A DNA stretch of 64,000 nt from Rhodococcus opacus B4 (GCF_000010805.1 NC_012522.1:4774001-4838000); one strand, 5' to 3'; positions 47,295-56,625 are shown, counted from the first letter of the stretch. Notes: generated from the letters alone by a model not told the origin. Numbers and translations are program-made.

Positions 47295-48616
47295 CGTTCG
47301 GACGTCACGCGGGTCGGGATGTCGCCCCACGGGAGCGGGGCGTTGCCGAACTTGGCGGCGCGGAGGTCGCCGGAACGGGCGTGCCCCTCGAACTTCTCCA
47401 GGCGCGACAGGCGTCCGCACACCTCGCCGAGTTTCGCGCTGCTGCCGAGGTCGCGCACCTCCTGGTAGGTGAGCGTCTTGAGGAACTTGCCCACCCACAG
47501 GCCGCCCGTGTAGCGGGCGGCGCCAAGCGTCGGGAGGACGTGATTGGTGCCGATCAGCTTGTCGCCGTAAGGAACACACGTGCCCTCGCCGAGGAACAGC
47601 GCGCCGTAGTTCCGCATGGACGTGAGGGCCTGGCGGGGATCCTCGGTGAGGATCTGGACGTGCTCCGACGCGAAGACGTCGGCGAGCCGATACGCCTCGT
47701 CGAGGGTGTCCACCACGTGGATCTGGCCGTGATCCCGCCACGCGGGCCCGGCGATGGCATTCGTCACCAGGCCGGGGAGCAGGGCCTCGATGTGGTCGAT
47801 CACGGCGCGTCCCACGGTCTCGGACGTGGTGATCAGCACGCACGGAGAATCCGGACCGTGCTCGGCCTGGCTGAGCAGATCGACGGCAATGGTGAACGGG
47901 TCGGCCAGGTCGTCGGCGACGATGAGTGTTTCGGTCGGTCCCGCGAAGAGGTCGATCCCGACCTCGCCGAACAGTTGGCGCTTGGCTTCGGCGACATAGG
48001 CGTTGCCGGGGCCGGTGAGGATGGACACCGGGTCGATGGTCTCGGTGCCGAGCGCCAGGGCGGCGACGGCCTGCACTCCGCCGAGGACGAAGATCTCGTC
48101 GGCGCCGGCGAGGTGCATCGCCGCGACGCTGATCTGCGGCGGCTCGCCGGCATTCGGCGGCGTCGTCGCGGCCACACGTTCGACACCCGCGACCTTCGCG
48201 GTGAGCACCGTCATGTGTGCGGACGCGGTCAGCGGGTAACGCCCACCGGGGACGTAAGCGGCCGCCGCGTCGATCGGGACGTTGCGGTGCCCGAGGAACA
48301 CACCCGGCAGCGTCTCGACCTCGAGGTCCTGGATCGAGTCCCGCTGCGCCTGGGCGAAGTCGCGGATCTGGCGCTGCGCGAATCGCAGATCGTCCAGGAC
48401 GGTCTCGGGAACGGATTTCACGATCTCCTCGACCCGGTCCTCGCTCAGCCGGAACGATTCCGGGGACCAGCCGTCGAACTTCTCGGAGTACTTCCGGACG
48501 GCCTCGTCGCCGTTCGCGCGGACGTCGGCGATGACGGCGGCGACGGTGTCGACCACGGCGGGGTTGCTCGCCCGCTGCGCTGGTTCACCGACGGCGGCCT
48601 TGAGAACGAATGACAT
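47291..48616 (-). CDS. HisD-family NAD-dependent dehydrogenase, not the histidine biosynthesis gene by context
   Basis: A 441-aa protein of the histidinol dehydrogenase family: YVPGGRYPL, ILTGPGNAYVAEAKRQL, DLFAGPTETLIVAD and a C-terminal metal-site region around LPTLGAARYTGG. No other his gene is present, and the partners are aspartase and a PucR regulator. HisD paralogues include sulfopropanediol 3-dehydrogenase (HpsN), so a catabolic polyol dehydrogenase is more likely. The ATG at 48616 follows AAGGAAG; the longer reading is not conserved-looking. Confidence 0.82.
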   Translation of the reverse strand: MSFVLKAAVGEPAQRASNPAVVDTVAAVIADVRANGDEAVRKYSEKFDGWSPESFRLSEDRVEEIVKSVPETVLDDLRFAQRQIRDFAQAQRDSIQDLEVETLPGVFLGHRNVPIDAAAAYVPGGRYPLTASAHMTVLTAKVAGVERVAATTPPNAGEPPQISVAAMHLAGADEIFVLGGVQAVAALALGTETIDPVSILTGPGNAYVAEAKRQLFGEVGIDLFAGPTETLIVADDLADPFTIAVDLLSQAEHGPDSPCVLITTSETVGRAVIDHIEALLPGLVTNAIAGPAWRDHGQIHVVDTLDEAYRLADVFASEHVQILTEDPRQALTSMRNYGALFLGEGTCVPYGDKLIGTNHVLPTLGAARYTGGLWVGKFLKTLTYQEVRDLGSSAKLGEVCGRLSRLEKFEGHARSGDLRAAKFGNAPLPWGDIPTRVTSER

Positions 48617-48747
48617 GGGATGCTTCCTTCGGATCAGCGAGGGCTGGAACTGTTGCCACTCAGCATCGCGGTGCCACACCCGGTTCCGACAGTTGCATTG
48701 TGAGAATCATTTGCGTCGGTTCATGCACGTTCTGTGTACCATTGAGC

Positions 48748-50292
48748 ATGGTCTTCACCGTCGCCGACGCTCTCGAAATCGATCTCCTGAAGGATGCGGG
48801 AGCCCGTGTCCTCACCGGATCGGGCAGCCTCGACCGTGAGGTCCGCTGGGTGCATTCGTCGGAGATCTCCGATATCGCCCGCTTCCTGCGAGGTGGAGAA
48901 TTACTCCTGACCGCCGGGCTCGGAATGGGCAGGACGGACGCCCTTCAGCAGGTGTTCGTGCGCGCAGCCGCCCATGCCGGGGCCGCCGCTCTCGTCATCG
49001 AGGAGTCGGGACGGATGTTCGACCGCGTACCGGATGCCGTAGTCGCCGAAGGGCAGGCCTGCGACCTGCCGATCATCGCCCTCGCCCGCGAGGTGTCGTT
49101 CGCCGGTGTGTCCTCACAGGTGCACGAGATCCTGACCGACAAGCGCCTGCAGGCGCTCACATACGAGCGGGAAGTCGAGTCCACGTTCTCGAACCTTCTC
49201 CTGGAGGGCGCGGACTACCTCTCGATCGTGCAGACGCTGGCCGAACTCACCGACGGCACGGTGGTGCTCGAGAACATCGCGCATCGCGTGATGGCGTACG
49301 TCGGCGAGTTCGACGAAGACGCCGGCATCGAGGCCTGGGATCGGCATGCGCGGGGCCTCCACAGCGACGACAGCGGATGCGTCCGCCGGCCGGTTCTCAT
49401 GCGTGGTCAGCCGTGGGGCTGGATCCACGTCTTCACCGACCGGCCCGCGACCGAACGGTCCACCGCGGCCTTCGCGACCGAGCGTGCCGCCGCGTCCGTC
49501 GCGATCTCGTTGCTGACCGACCGGAGCCGGGAAGCGCGGGACGATCAGCGGAGCACTGCCCTGATCACCCGACTGCTGATCGGTGATCTCGCCGGGGCCG
49601 AATTCGTCGACCAGGCAGGCAGACTCGGGTACCAGCTGGGGTCGGGTCACATCGTCGTCGTCATCGCGAACAAGGAGGCCCGCGACGAGCCCCCCGGTCC
49701 GCGCGCCGGCCGCGCGATCGACACGGGTGCGATCAGCGCCGACATGGGTGACTACGTCGTCGCCGTCGCGGCGGAGTCCGGCCGAACGCGCGACGAGCTC
49801 GCAGGCCTGCTCGGGACAATGGAGCACGGCGGCGGCATGAGCCGCGGTGTGCCCGCCTCGATGCTGCCGGTCGCGGTCACGCAGGCGAAGAGTGCCGCCG
49901 CGGTGTCGCGGTCCCTGCCCGCCTCGCCCGTGCTGCATTTCGACGACCTCGGCGTCGAACGTCTGCTCGTGACACTGGCGCAGGGCCCCGAGCTCGCCAG
50001 CTTCGTCGAGGACGAACTCGGCCCCCTGCTCACGAAGGATGCGCAGTCGACCACCCCGCTGCTACCGACGCTGCGCGCGTTCCTCGCCGTCGACGGCCGC
50101 AAGACCGAAGCGGCGGACAAACTCTTCATCCAACGCCGGACCTTGTACAACAGGCTCGACCGCATCGCCGCGATCCTGGGCAAATCCCTGGACGACGCCG
50201 CCACCCGCCAGAGTCTGCTGCTCGCGGTGAAGGGGCTGGATCTGCTCGCGGGGTCGTCGGTCGTGGCGCGGCGGAGCGGGGCGCGACCATGA
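48748..50292 (+). CDS. PucR family transcriptional regulator
   Basis: A 514-aa regulator with an N-terminal PucR effector domain (VHSSEISDIARFLRGGELLLTAG style, within residues 30-120), a middle GGDEF-like ligand region, and a C-terminal helix-turn-helix (LRAFLAVDGRKTEAADKLFIQRRTLYNRL type). It is divergent from hisD-aspA, which it probably controls in response to a nitrogenous or organic-acid substrate. No ribosome-binding site precedes the ATG at 48748, so translation may be leaderless. The stop lies in a 24-base tandem repeat. Confidence 0.87.
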   Translation: MVFTVADALEIDLLKDAGARVLTGSGSLDREVRWVHSSEISDIARFLRGGELLLTAGLGMGRTDALQQVFVRAAAHAGAAALVIEESGRMFDRVPDAVVAEGQACDLPIIALAREVSFAGVSSQVHEILTDKRLQALTYEREVESTFSNLLLEGADYLSIVQTLAELTDGTVVLENIAHRVMAYVGEFDEDAGIEAWDRHARGLHSDDSGCVRRPVLMRGQPWGWIHVFTDRPATERSTAAFATERAAASVAISLLTDRSREARDDQRSTALITRLLIGDLAGAEFVDQAGRLGYQLGSGHIVVVIANKEARDEPPGPRAGRAIDTGAISADMGDYVVAVAAESGRTRDELAGLLGTMEHGGGMSRGVPASMLPVAVTQAKSAAAVSRSLPASPVLHFDDLGVERLLVTLAQGPELASFVEDELGPLLTKDAQSTTPLLPTLRAFLAVDGRKTEAADKLFIQRRTLYNRLDRIAAILGKSLDDAATRQSLLLAVKGLDLLAGSSVVARRSGARP

Positions 50293-50333
50293 GTGCGGAG
50301 CGGGGCGCGACCATGAGTGCGGAGCGGGGCGCG
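50271..50333. repeat. 24-bp tandem repeat (about 2.6 copies) across the pucR stop
   Basis: The unit begins GCGGAGCGGGGCGCGACCAT at 50271 and recurs at 50295 and, incompletely, at 50319. The pucR TGA lies in the first copy. Since 24 is a multiple of three, each full copy would re-create the same final codons and stop. Confidence 0.85.
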
Positions 50334-50538
50334 CGGCCTTCTCATTCTGTGCAGTCTGTGCGCAGGAGGTACACGGTCTGTACCTGTTGTGCGGCGCGTC
50401 ACCTTCGTAGTGTTTTCACCAAGATTCCGGCCATCCAGTCGGCGTTGATCGAAAGTTCACGCACTCGCTACTCGCTGAACGGATGCCTACCCCCATAGGC
50501 GCTCGCGGCGATCCGAGACCTACCGCAAGGACGAAATC

Positions 50539-51828
50539 ATGGCAACACATGGAGCAGGCACCGCTCCCGTGCTCGACCATACACGCGTGCGAAAGGCGCG
50601 AATCGCAACATTTTTCGGCTTCTTCCAACTGGGCGCCGTGATGTTGATGTGGTCGACGAGCACCAGTTCGTTGCGTAGTCACCTCGGCTGGGAAGGCGAC
50701 GGCGGCGACTCCCAGTTCGGCCTCCTCGCGTTGTCGATCGGCATCGGCGCCGCCGTCGGCTGCTTCGCCATCGGCCCGTTCATCGATCGGTACGGCCCGC
50801 GCAACACGGCCATGCCCACGATGGTCGTCTACCCCCTCTGTTACATCCCCCTCGCCTTCCTCGACGGACTGGTCGGGGCGATGGTGATCGGCGTGCTCAT
50901 CGGTCTGCTCCGCGGTGCCTTCGACACGGCGTTCAACACCCACGGTGTGCAGGTCGAGCGGTATTACGGGCGACCCATCATGTCGGCGTTCCACGCCGCC
51001 TACCCGGCGGGCGGCTTCGTTCTCGGTCTCGTCGGCAGCGCCCTGGCCCGGCACTTCACCGACAGCCCGGCCGTCGCCTACATCTCGATCGGCGTGGTCC
51101 TGTCGGTCCTCGGTGTCGTCTTCGGCAAGTGGCTTCTGTCCCTCGACGAGTTGCTGCCGCCGGAACAGGACGAAATTCCGGGCGCAGCCGACCCCGCGCA
51201 CCCGGGCAAGCGGTCGGCCACGACGGCGACGTTGCTCGTGATGATCGGATTCGGGGTGCTCCTGCTCGGGTCGATGCTGAGCGAGGGCGCGGTCCTGGAC
51301 TGGGGTCAGGAATTCGTTCGCCGCGCGGTCGGCACCACGGCGGGACTGGCAGCGACGGCCGTGACGCTCTACTCGGGAGCACAGTTCGTCGGCCGGTTGT
51401 TCGGCGACAAGCTGGCCGAGTACTTCGGTGCCCGACTCATCGTCGGCGCGAGCGGTGTCATCGGCGCCGCGGGTGCGCTGCTCGCGATGCTGGGCGGATC
51501 GGCGCCGCTCGCGCTCACCGGCTTCGTGCTGCTCGGGCTCGGCCTGGCCTGCATGGCGCCCCTCATGCTGTCGGCGGCCGGGCGACGCGATCCCGAGAAC
51601 GCGGGGCGGAACATCGGTCTCGTCAACGCCATCGGCTACGTGGGCATGCTCGTCGGGCCGGCGGCGATCACCGTCGTCGTCGACAACCTCGGAATCGAAT
51701 GGATGCCGCTGCTGCCGGCCATCCTGCTCGGACTGATCGCGATCGGCGGGCCCGCACTGATGCGTCTGGTGCCGCGCTACCACAAGCCGGTGTCGGAGAC
51801 GAACCGGCACGAGGTCGCTGCCGGGTAG
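50539..51828 (+). CDS. MFS transporter 1 (YbjJ/FucP-like)
   Basis: A 429-aa major facilitator with 12 hydrophobic segments. The loop between helices 2 and 3 has the pattern GPFIDRYGPRNTA in place of the MFS GxxxDRxGRR motif. An AAGGAC site precedes the ATG. It lies between pucR and MFS2; the substrate may relate to the HisD/aspartase genes or to the GMC cassettes. Confidence 0.85.
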   Translation: MATHGAGTAPVLDHTRVRKARIATFFGFFQLGAVMLMWSTSTSSLRSHLGWEGDGGDSQFGLLALSIGIGAAVGCFAIGPFIDRYGPRNTAMPTMVVYPLCYIPLAFLDGLVGAMVIGVLIGLLRGAFDTAFNTHGVQVERYYGRPIMSAFHAAYPAGGFVLGLVGSALARHFTDSPAVAYISIGVVLSVLGVVFGKWLLSLDELLPPEQDEIPGAADPAHPGKRSATTATLLVMIGFGVLLLGSMLSEGAVLDWGQEFVRRAVGTTAGLAATAVTLYSGAQFVGRLFGDKLAEYFGARLIVGASGVIGAAGALLAMLGGSAPLALTGFVLLGLGLACMAPLMLSAAGRRDPENAGRNIGLVNAIGYVGMLVGPAAITVVVDNLGIEWMPLLPAILLGLIAIGGPALMRLVPRYHKPVSETNRHEVAAG

Positions 51829-51847
51829 GTCGTCCGCACTTCGCCGC

Positions 51848-51882
51848 GGTCCGGCACCTCTCCACGAGGTGCCGGACCGTTT
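51848..51882 (+). terminator. Rho-independent terminator after MFS1
   Basis: A 13-bp perfect stem, GGTCCGGCACCTC (51848-51860) with 51866-51878, a 5-base loop and a following GTTTGTGTT tract. It ends the MFS1 transcript just before the MFS2 promoter region. Confidence 0.8.
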
Positions 51883-51885
51883 GTG

Positions 51886-51899
51886 TTGATACGATTAAC
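51886..51899. promoter_or_regulatory. LacI-type operator upstream of MFS2
   Basis: TTGATACGATTAAC, an imperfect CG-centred palindrome, 32 bases before the MFS2 start. The right half ATTAAC recurs in the site at 57338. Its position right after the MFS1 terminator suggests MFS2 has its own, regulated promoter. Confidence 0.5.
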
Positions 51900-51930
51900 C
51901 AAACCTTCCCGACACGAGCAGGAGAGAGCT

Positions 51931-53154
51931 GTGCCTACCGAGAGTTCGCAGTTGAAGCGCGGTGAGCGTGGCTGGAGACTCGCAACTTTCGTCATCTTCG
52001 TCGGAACGGGGATCACGTACGCGTCCTGGGTGACCCGCACCCCGGCCATCCGCTCGTCCCTCGGCGTCGGTACCGGCGACATGGGTCTGATCATCCTCGG
52101 TCTGTCGATCGGATCGATGGCGGGACTACTGCTCGCCGGTCCCGTCGTCGCCCGCGTCGGTGCCCGTCACGTCATCACGGCTGCGGCCACGGTCGCAAGC
52201 CTCGGACTCCTGACGGTCGGGCTCGGTTCGGGTTTCGCGATCGCGGCCCTGGTCGGTCTCGGACTCGCGTTCACCGGCGCGGGATTCGGCATGTGCGAGG
52301 TGGCGCTCAACGTCGAGGGCGCCGCGATCGAGAAACGGATGGGACGCAGCTTTCTTCCGTCGCTGCACGGTGCGTTCAGTCTCGGAACGCTCGCCGGCGC
52401 CGGTCTCGGCGCGATTGCCGAACTACTCGACGTTCCGGTGCCCGTGCATCTCGGGGTGCTCGCCGTCGTCGTCCTGGTGGCGAGCGGAAGCGTCGTGGCA
52501 CTGCTTCCGCCGGCGTCCGGACGAGAGGTCACGCGCACCCGCCGTAGGACGAGCGCGTCCCGGAACGCGACGGTCTGGCGGGAGACCCGGATCGTTCTCC
52601 TCGGCCTGATCGCTCTCGGTATGGCATTCGCGGAAGGCAGTGCCAACGACTGGTTGCCGCTCGGGATCGTCGACGGCTACGGAGTCACCTCGTCGACCGG
52701 CGCTGTGTTCTACGTCGTGTTCGTGGCCGCAATGACATCCGGTCGCCTGCTCGGCGGGCGTGTCGTCGACCGGTACGGCCGCGCCGTGACCGTCCGCTGG
52801 TCCGCTGTGCTCGCGGTGGCGGGGATCCTGACGGTAATCCTGGCGGGGGACCTGGTACTTGCTGCGCTCGGCTGCGCGTTGTGGGGTGTCGGTGTCGCCC
52901 TGGGTTTTCCGCTCGCACTGTCCGCGGCAGCCGAATCGAACGCGGACGCCGCGCGACGCGTCAGCGCGGTGTCGACGCTCGGGTACATGGCGTTTCTGGT
53001 CGGGCCTCCGCTGCTCGGTCTTCTCGGCGAGCAATTCGGTCTCCTGCAGGCGTTCTACGTCGTCCTGGCCGGCGCCGTCCTCGCCGGACTGGTGGCCGGT
53101 GCGGCCGGACAGACACGCGAGACCGAGGAGTCTGCACTCGCCCACGTGAAGTGA
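51931..53154 (+). CDS. MFS transporter 2 (YbjJ-like)
   Basis: A 407-aa, 12-helix major facilitator of the same broad subfamily as MFS1 (YASWVTRTPAIRSSLG near helix 1, GPVVARVGARHVI in loop 2-3, GGRVVDRYGRAVT in loop 8-9). I start it at the GTG at 51931 because AGGAGAG lies upstream; an upstream ATG at 51883 would put the operator inside the gene. The operator style links it to the GMC/ThDP cassettes, for which it may import the sugar or cyclitol. Confidence 0.85.
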   Translation: MPTESSQLKRGERGWRLATFVIFVGTGITYASWVTRTPAIRSSLGVGTGDMGLIILGLSIGSMAGLLLAGPVVARVGARHVITAAATVASLGLLTVGLGSGFAIAALVGLGLAFTGAGFGMCEVALNVEGAAIEKRMGRSFLPSLHGAFSLGTLAGAGLGAIAELLDVPVPVHLGVLAVVVLVASGSVVALLPPASGREVTRTRRRTSASRNATVWRETRIVLLGLIALGMAFAEGSANDWLPLGIVDGYGVTSSTGAVFYVVFVAAMTSGRLLGGRVVDRYGRAVTVRWSAVLAVAGILTVILAGDLVLAALGCALWGVGVALGFPLALSAAAESNADAARRVSAVSTLGYMAFLVGPPLLGLLGEQFGLLQAFYVVLAGAVLAGLVAGAAGQTRETEESALAHVK

Positions 53155-53161
53155 GCGCGAA

Positions 53162-53231
53162 GATCCGCGGACCCTTCCTGCGCGTCACACCCGGTGCGGT
53201 GGGTGTGACGCGGTCAGAGGGTCCGCGGATC
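53162..53231. terminator. 31-bp inverted repeat between convergent MFS2 and GMC2
   Basis: Arms 53162-53192 and 53201-53231 pair at 26 of 31 positions (outer 14 and inner 12 perfect) around an 8-base loop. It fills the gap between two convergent genes and most likely ends both transcripts. Confidence 0.65.
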
Positions 53232-53235
53232 GACG

Positions 53236-54822
53236 CTATTCTGCGGCAGAGGCGATGTGGGGTGCGACGCGCAGCGCGTTGGCCGCGATGGTCAGCGCGG
53301 GGTTGAGCGCCGCCGACGACGGGAAGAACGATCCGTCCACCACCCACAGGTTGTCGACGTCGTGACTTCGGCAGTTCGGGTCGAGCACGCTCGTCGCCGG
53401 ATCGGTGCCCGCGACCGCGGTTCCGCACATGTGCGAGTTCGTCGCGATCCCCATCCGCTCGGTGAGGATGATCGGATACCCCGCCCTGCGGACCGCGGCG
53501 GAGACACGGCGAACCAGTTCACGATGCGGCGCAGTGTTGTTGGGAGTCCAGTCCACGATGATCCGGTCGCCGTCGATCCGGACCCGGTTGTTCCGGGTCG
53601 GCAGGTCCTCGGTGGTGAGGTAGATGTCGAGACTGCGATCCACCACCGCCTCGAGCGCCCACATCGGCGCCCAGGGCCGTGCACCCTTCACGTGCGCGGC
53701 CTGCAATTTGCCGAGCATCTGCAGATTGCCGAGCGGGAACTCGTTGTCCGGGCCCGCGACGTACCAGTCGTTGATGCCCAGCGTCTTCTGCCACGCGGTC
53801 GTGTTGGTCCGGAAAGGGTTGACTCCCATGAAGAAGGTGCTGTTGTGCACCATGTAGTTCCGGCCCAGCAGCCCCGACGAGTTACCGAGGCCATCCGGAT
53901 TCCGCTCGTCGGCGGAGCGGAGCAGCAGCGCCGCGGTGTTGACCGCCCCGGCCGAGACCACGAACTGGTTGGCCTGGATCCGGATCGTGCGACCGCGGAA
54001 CTCGGCCTCCGCGGCGACGATTCGCGTGCCCTTCGCGTCGGTGAGCAGACGCGTCACCTTCGCCTCGGTGAGCAGGCGCACCCGATCCGACTCGAGAGCG
54101 GGACGCAACGCCCGGTTCTCGGCCTCACTCTTGTGATCGGTCTGCGACGGGGTGCCGTCCGACGCCGTCGACTGCCGGCGGTGCTCCTGCGTCGTCAGGT
54201 TCATGCCGTTCGGTGTGTGGAACGGGTGCAGACCCTGCCGACGGAGGGAGGACGCGAAACGCTCGATCGTCGGTTCGTGCGGCAGCGGCGGCAGCGGGTA
54301 CGGCGACGACCGCGGAGGTTCCGTCGGATCCTCGCCGTCGATGCCGTGCACCTGGTAGAGACGCTCCGCCTCGGCATAGAACGGTTCGAGATCGGCGTAG
54401 CTGAACGGCCACTTCGGCGAGATGCCGTCGTAGTGCTGCGTCTCCTCGAAATCCGTGACGCGGAAGCGGGGGAGGCTGCCGCCGTAGAACTTGGTGTTGC
54501 CTCCCACCCAGTAGTAGACACCGGGCTGGAACGGCTCACCGTTGCTGCCGTCGAACCACGGTTCAGCGGTCTTGTACCGGCCCTCCAGGAACATCTCCGC
54601 GGCCTGCGAGTTCTCCACCTCACGGGGGAGGAACCGCCCGCGCTCGACGACCAGGACGTCGACGTCCCGATCGCGCAGCGCCCACGCCAGCGTCGAACCA
54701 CCCATTCCGGATCCGACGACCACGACATCGGCGGTGACCGTGTCGGAGTCGCCCACATCGACCACCGCGCCCTCGCGCAGCGGTGAATACGCGTCGATCT
54801 GATCGTGTCCGGAGGTTCTCAC
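53236..54822 (-). CDS. GMC oxidoreductase 2, paralogue of GMC1
   Basis: A 528-aa GMC flavoprotein, the same length as GMC1. VVVVGSGMGGSTLAWALR, GGNTKFYGGSLPRFR, NSHMCGTAVAGTDPATS and LNPALTIAAN align with GMC1. The four-cysteine cluster of GMC1 is replaced by a hydrophilic stretch (TTQEHRRQSTASDG), so the two have diverged in this surface insertion. The GTG at 54822 overlaps the ThDP2 stop (GTGA), with AAGGA upstream. The operon order is ThuA-like, ThDP2, GMC2. Confidence 0.86.
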   Translation of the reverse strand: MRTSGHDQIDAYSPLREGAVVDVGDSDTVTADVVVVGSGMGGSTLAWALRDRDVDVLVVERGRFLPREVENSQAAEMFLEGRYKTAEPWFDGSNGEPFQPGVYYWVGGNTKFYGGSLPRFRVTDFEETQHYDGISPKWPFSYADLEPFYAEAERLYQVHGIDGEDPTEPPRSSPYPLPPLPHEPTIERFASSLRRQGLHPFHTPNGMNLTTQEHRRQSTASDGTPSQTDHKSEAENRALRPALESDRVRLLTEAKVTRLLTDAKGTRIVAAEAEFRGRTIRIQANQFVVSAGAVNTAALLLRSADERNPDGLGNSSGLLGRNYMVHNSTFFMGVNPFRTNTTAWQKTLGINDWYVAGPDNEFPLGNLQMLGKLQAAHVKGARPWAPMWALEAVVDRSLDIYLTTEDLPTRNNRVRIDGDRIIVDWTPNNTAPHRELVRRVSAAVRRAGYPIILTERMGIATNSHMCGTAVAGTDPATSVLDPNCRSHDVDNLWVVDGSFFPSSAALNPALTIAANALRVAPHIASAAE

Positions 54823-56606
54823 AGGTGCTGTTCCTTGGCTCGGGTGGCCCAGTACTCGTCCTGACGCTCGTCCTCGATGTACGCGGGAACGGGGAAGTCC
54901 CACCAACCGGGAACCCACGGTCCCGCCGCGTCGCGATCGGTCGGGATCTCGATCAGCGCAGGTGCTTTCGCGTCGAAGGCCTTCCGGTAGGTGGCCTCGA
55001 GGTCGGCCGGGTCGTCCACCCGGAACGATTCGAGGCCGAAGGACTGGCCGAGGGCCTTGAAATCGGGGCTGTACGGGGTGCCGTCGGGGCGGTTGAACTC
55101 GGTGCCGATGTGCCGGCTGGTCTGCTTGCGCTGTCCGCCGCGGATGGACATGAAGCCCGCGTTGTCCTGAACCACGAAGACCACCGGAATGTCGTGCTGC
55201 ACGCAGACGCCGATCTCTTGCGACGTCATGAGGAAATCGCCGTCACCGACGACACACGCCACCTGCCGCTCGGGGGCGGCGAGCTTGGCGCCGATCGCGG
55301 CGGGCACTGCCCAGCCCATCGACGAGAATCCGCCCGAGGTCAGGTGGGTGCGCGGGTGATACACCGGAAACGTCTGCTTCACGGCGCCCTGGGTGTTGCC
55401 GGAACCGGCGACGATGATGCCGTCCCGTTCCATCACCGACCGCAGACCGCCGAGGGGGCGTTGCGAGGTGAACGGGAACCGGTCGGAGTCGCGACGGCCG
55501 GCGAGCTTGGCCTCCCACTCCGCCTTCAGCTGCTCGAGTTCGGCGAGGTATTCGGAGCGGTCGGCGCTGCTACGGGGGAGCGAGCTGACGATGGCGGCGA
55601 CGGTCGGCTTGGCGTCGGCGACGATCCCGACCTCCGCCGGGTAGTTCTTGCCGATCTCGTGCGGGTCGATGTCGATGTGGATCAGTTTCGCCGGCGGGAT
55701 CGAGAACGTCACGCCCTGTGCGTAACTCGACGACGACCAGTCCGTGAAGCGGCAGCCGATCGAGAGCACCACGTCGGCGCGGGACGCGACGGCGTTGCCC
55801 ACGATCGTTCCGGTCTGCCCGACACTCCCGGCGAACAGGGCGTGATCCTCGGGGAACGCGCCCTTGCCGTTCCAGGTCGTGACCACGGGGATCTGCCACG
55901 CCTCGGCGAGGGCGAGCACCTCGTCGGCCGAGTCGGACGTGATGGCGCCGCCGCCGACGACGATCACCGGCCTGCGGGAGTCGCGGAGCACGGAGACGGC
56001 CTTGTCGATCGCCAGCGGGTCGGGCTGCTGGAGTCCGACCGGCAACCGTCGTGCGAGGTCGTGGAGATTGACGTCGGCTGCCTCGGCCTGCACGTCCATC
56101 GGTACCTCTATGTGCGCGGGGCCCGGGCGACCGGTCAGCATGGTGCTGAACGCGCGGTGCATGATGAACGGCAGCTCCTCCACGCGGGTGGCGACCCAGC
56201 TGCGCTTCGACACCGCATCCGTGACCTGCGGGAAGCCGTTGTCGGTGTGCCGTTCGAGTTCCTGCAGCAGACCGCGTCCGCGCATGTGCGTGGGCGGCCC
56301 GCCCGTGATGCACAGCAGACTCGTCGAGTCGCTGTACGCGGTCGCGAGACCGAGCACGGTGTTCGCCGCACCCGCCCCGATCGACGCCACCGCCGCCATC
56401 GGCTTACCGGACACCCGGTAGTACCCGTCCGCGAGGTGAGTGGCGCTCTGCTCGTGGTAGACCTGGATGAACGGGATCTCGGATCCCTTCTCCAGGAACG
56501 CATCGGTGAGCGACCAGATTCCGTGGCCGGGAATGCCGGTGACGTACTCGACGCCGTACTGCTTCAGAACCTGGGCGACCACCTGCCCGCCGGTCAATTT
56601 CGCCAT
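54819..56606 (-). CDS. ThDP-dependent enzyme of cassette 2, IolD/acetolactate synthase-like
   Basis: A 595-aa thiamine diphosphate enzyme paralogous to the one at 42311. The catalytic Glu is E52 (VYHEQSATH); the ThDP/Mg motif runs from VVGDGDFLM to VVQDNAGF; IPGHGIW and VPMDVQAEAADV parallel the IPGHGN and IPQDLQAE stretches of ThDP1. The C-terminal GWWDFPVPAY is shared. It would cleave or condense a 2-oxo or diketone intermediate made by the GMC enzyme (inferred). Confidence 0.82.
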   Translation of the reverse strand: MAKLTGGQVVAQVLKQYGVEYVTGIPGHGIWSLTDAFLEKGSEIPFIQVYHEQSATHLADGYYRVSGKPMAAVASIGAGAANTVLGLATAYSDSTSLLCITGGPPTHMRGRGLLQELERHTDNGFPQVTDAVSKRSWVATRVEELPFIMHRAFSTMLTGRPGPAHIEVPMDVQAEAADVNLHDLARRLPVGLQQPDPLAIDKAVSVLRDSRRPVIVVGGGAITSDSADEVLALAEAWQIPVVTTWNGKGAFPEDHALFAGSVGQTGTIVGNAVASRADVVLSIGCRFTDWSSSSYAQGVTFSIPPAKLIHIDIDPHEIGKNYPAEVGIVADAKPTVAAIVSSLPRSSADRSEYLAELEQLKAEWEAKLAGRRDSDRFPFTSQRPLGGLRSVMERDGIIVAGSGNTQGAVKQTFPVYHPRTHLTSGGFSSMGWAVPAAIGAKLAAPERQVACVVGDGDFLMTSQEIGVCVQHDIPVVFVVQDNAGFMSIRGGQRKQTSRHIGTEFNRPDGTPYSPDFKALGQSFGLESFRVDDPADLEATYRKAFDAKAPALIEIPTDRDAAGPWVPGWWDFPVPAYIEDERQDEYWATRAKEQHL

Positions 56607-56625
56607 GATCGTGTCTCCTCGTTCT

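Noticed and set aside
47291..48616. Histidine biosynthesis gene hisD
   Set aside because: The family match is true, but no other his gene is near and it is fused in operon with aspartase; a catabolic paralogue is more likely.
50271..50333. CRISPR array
   Set aside because: The 24-base units are directly adjacent without spacers and cover the end of a coding gene.
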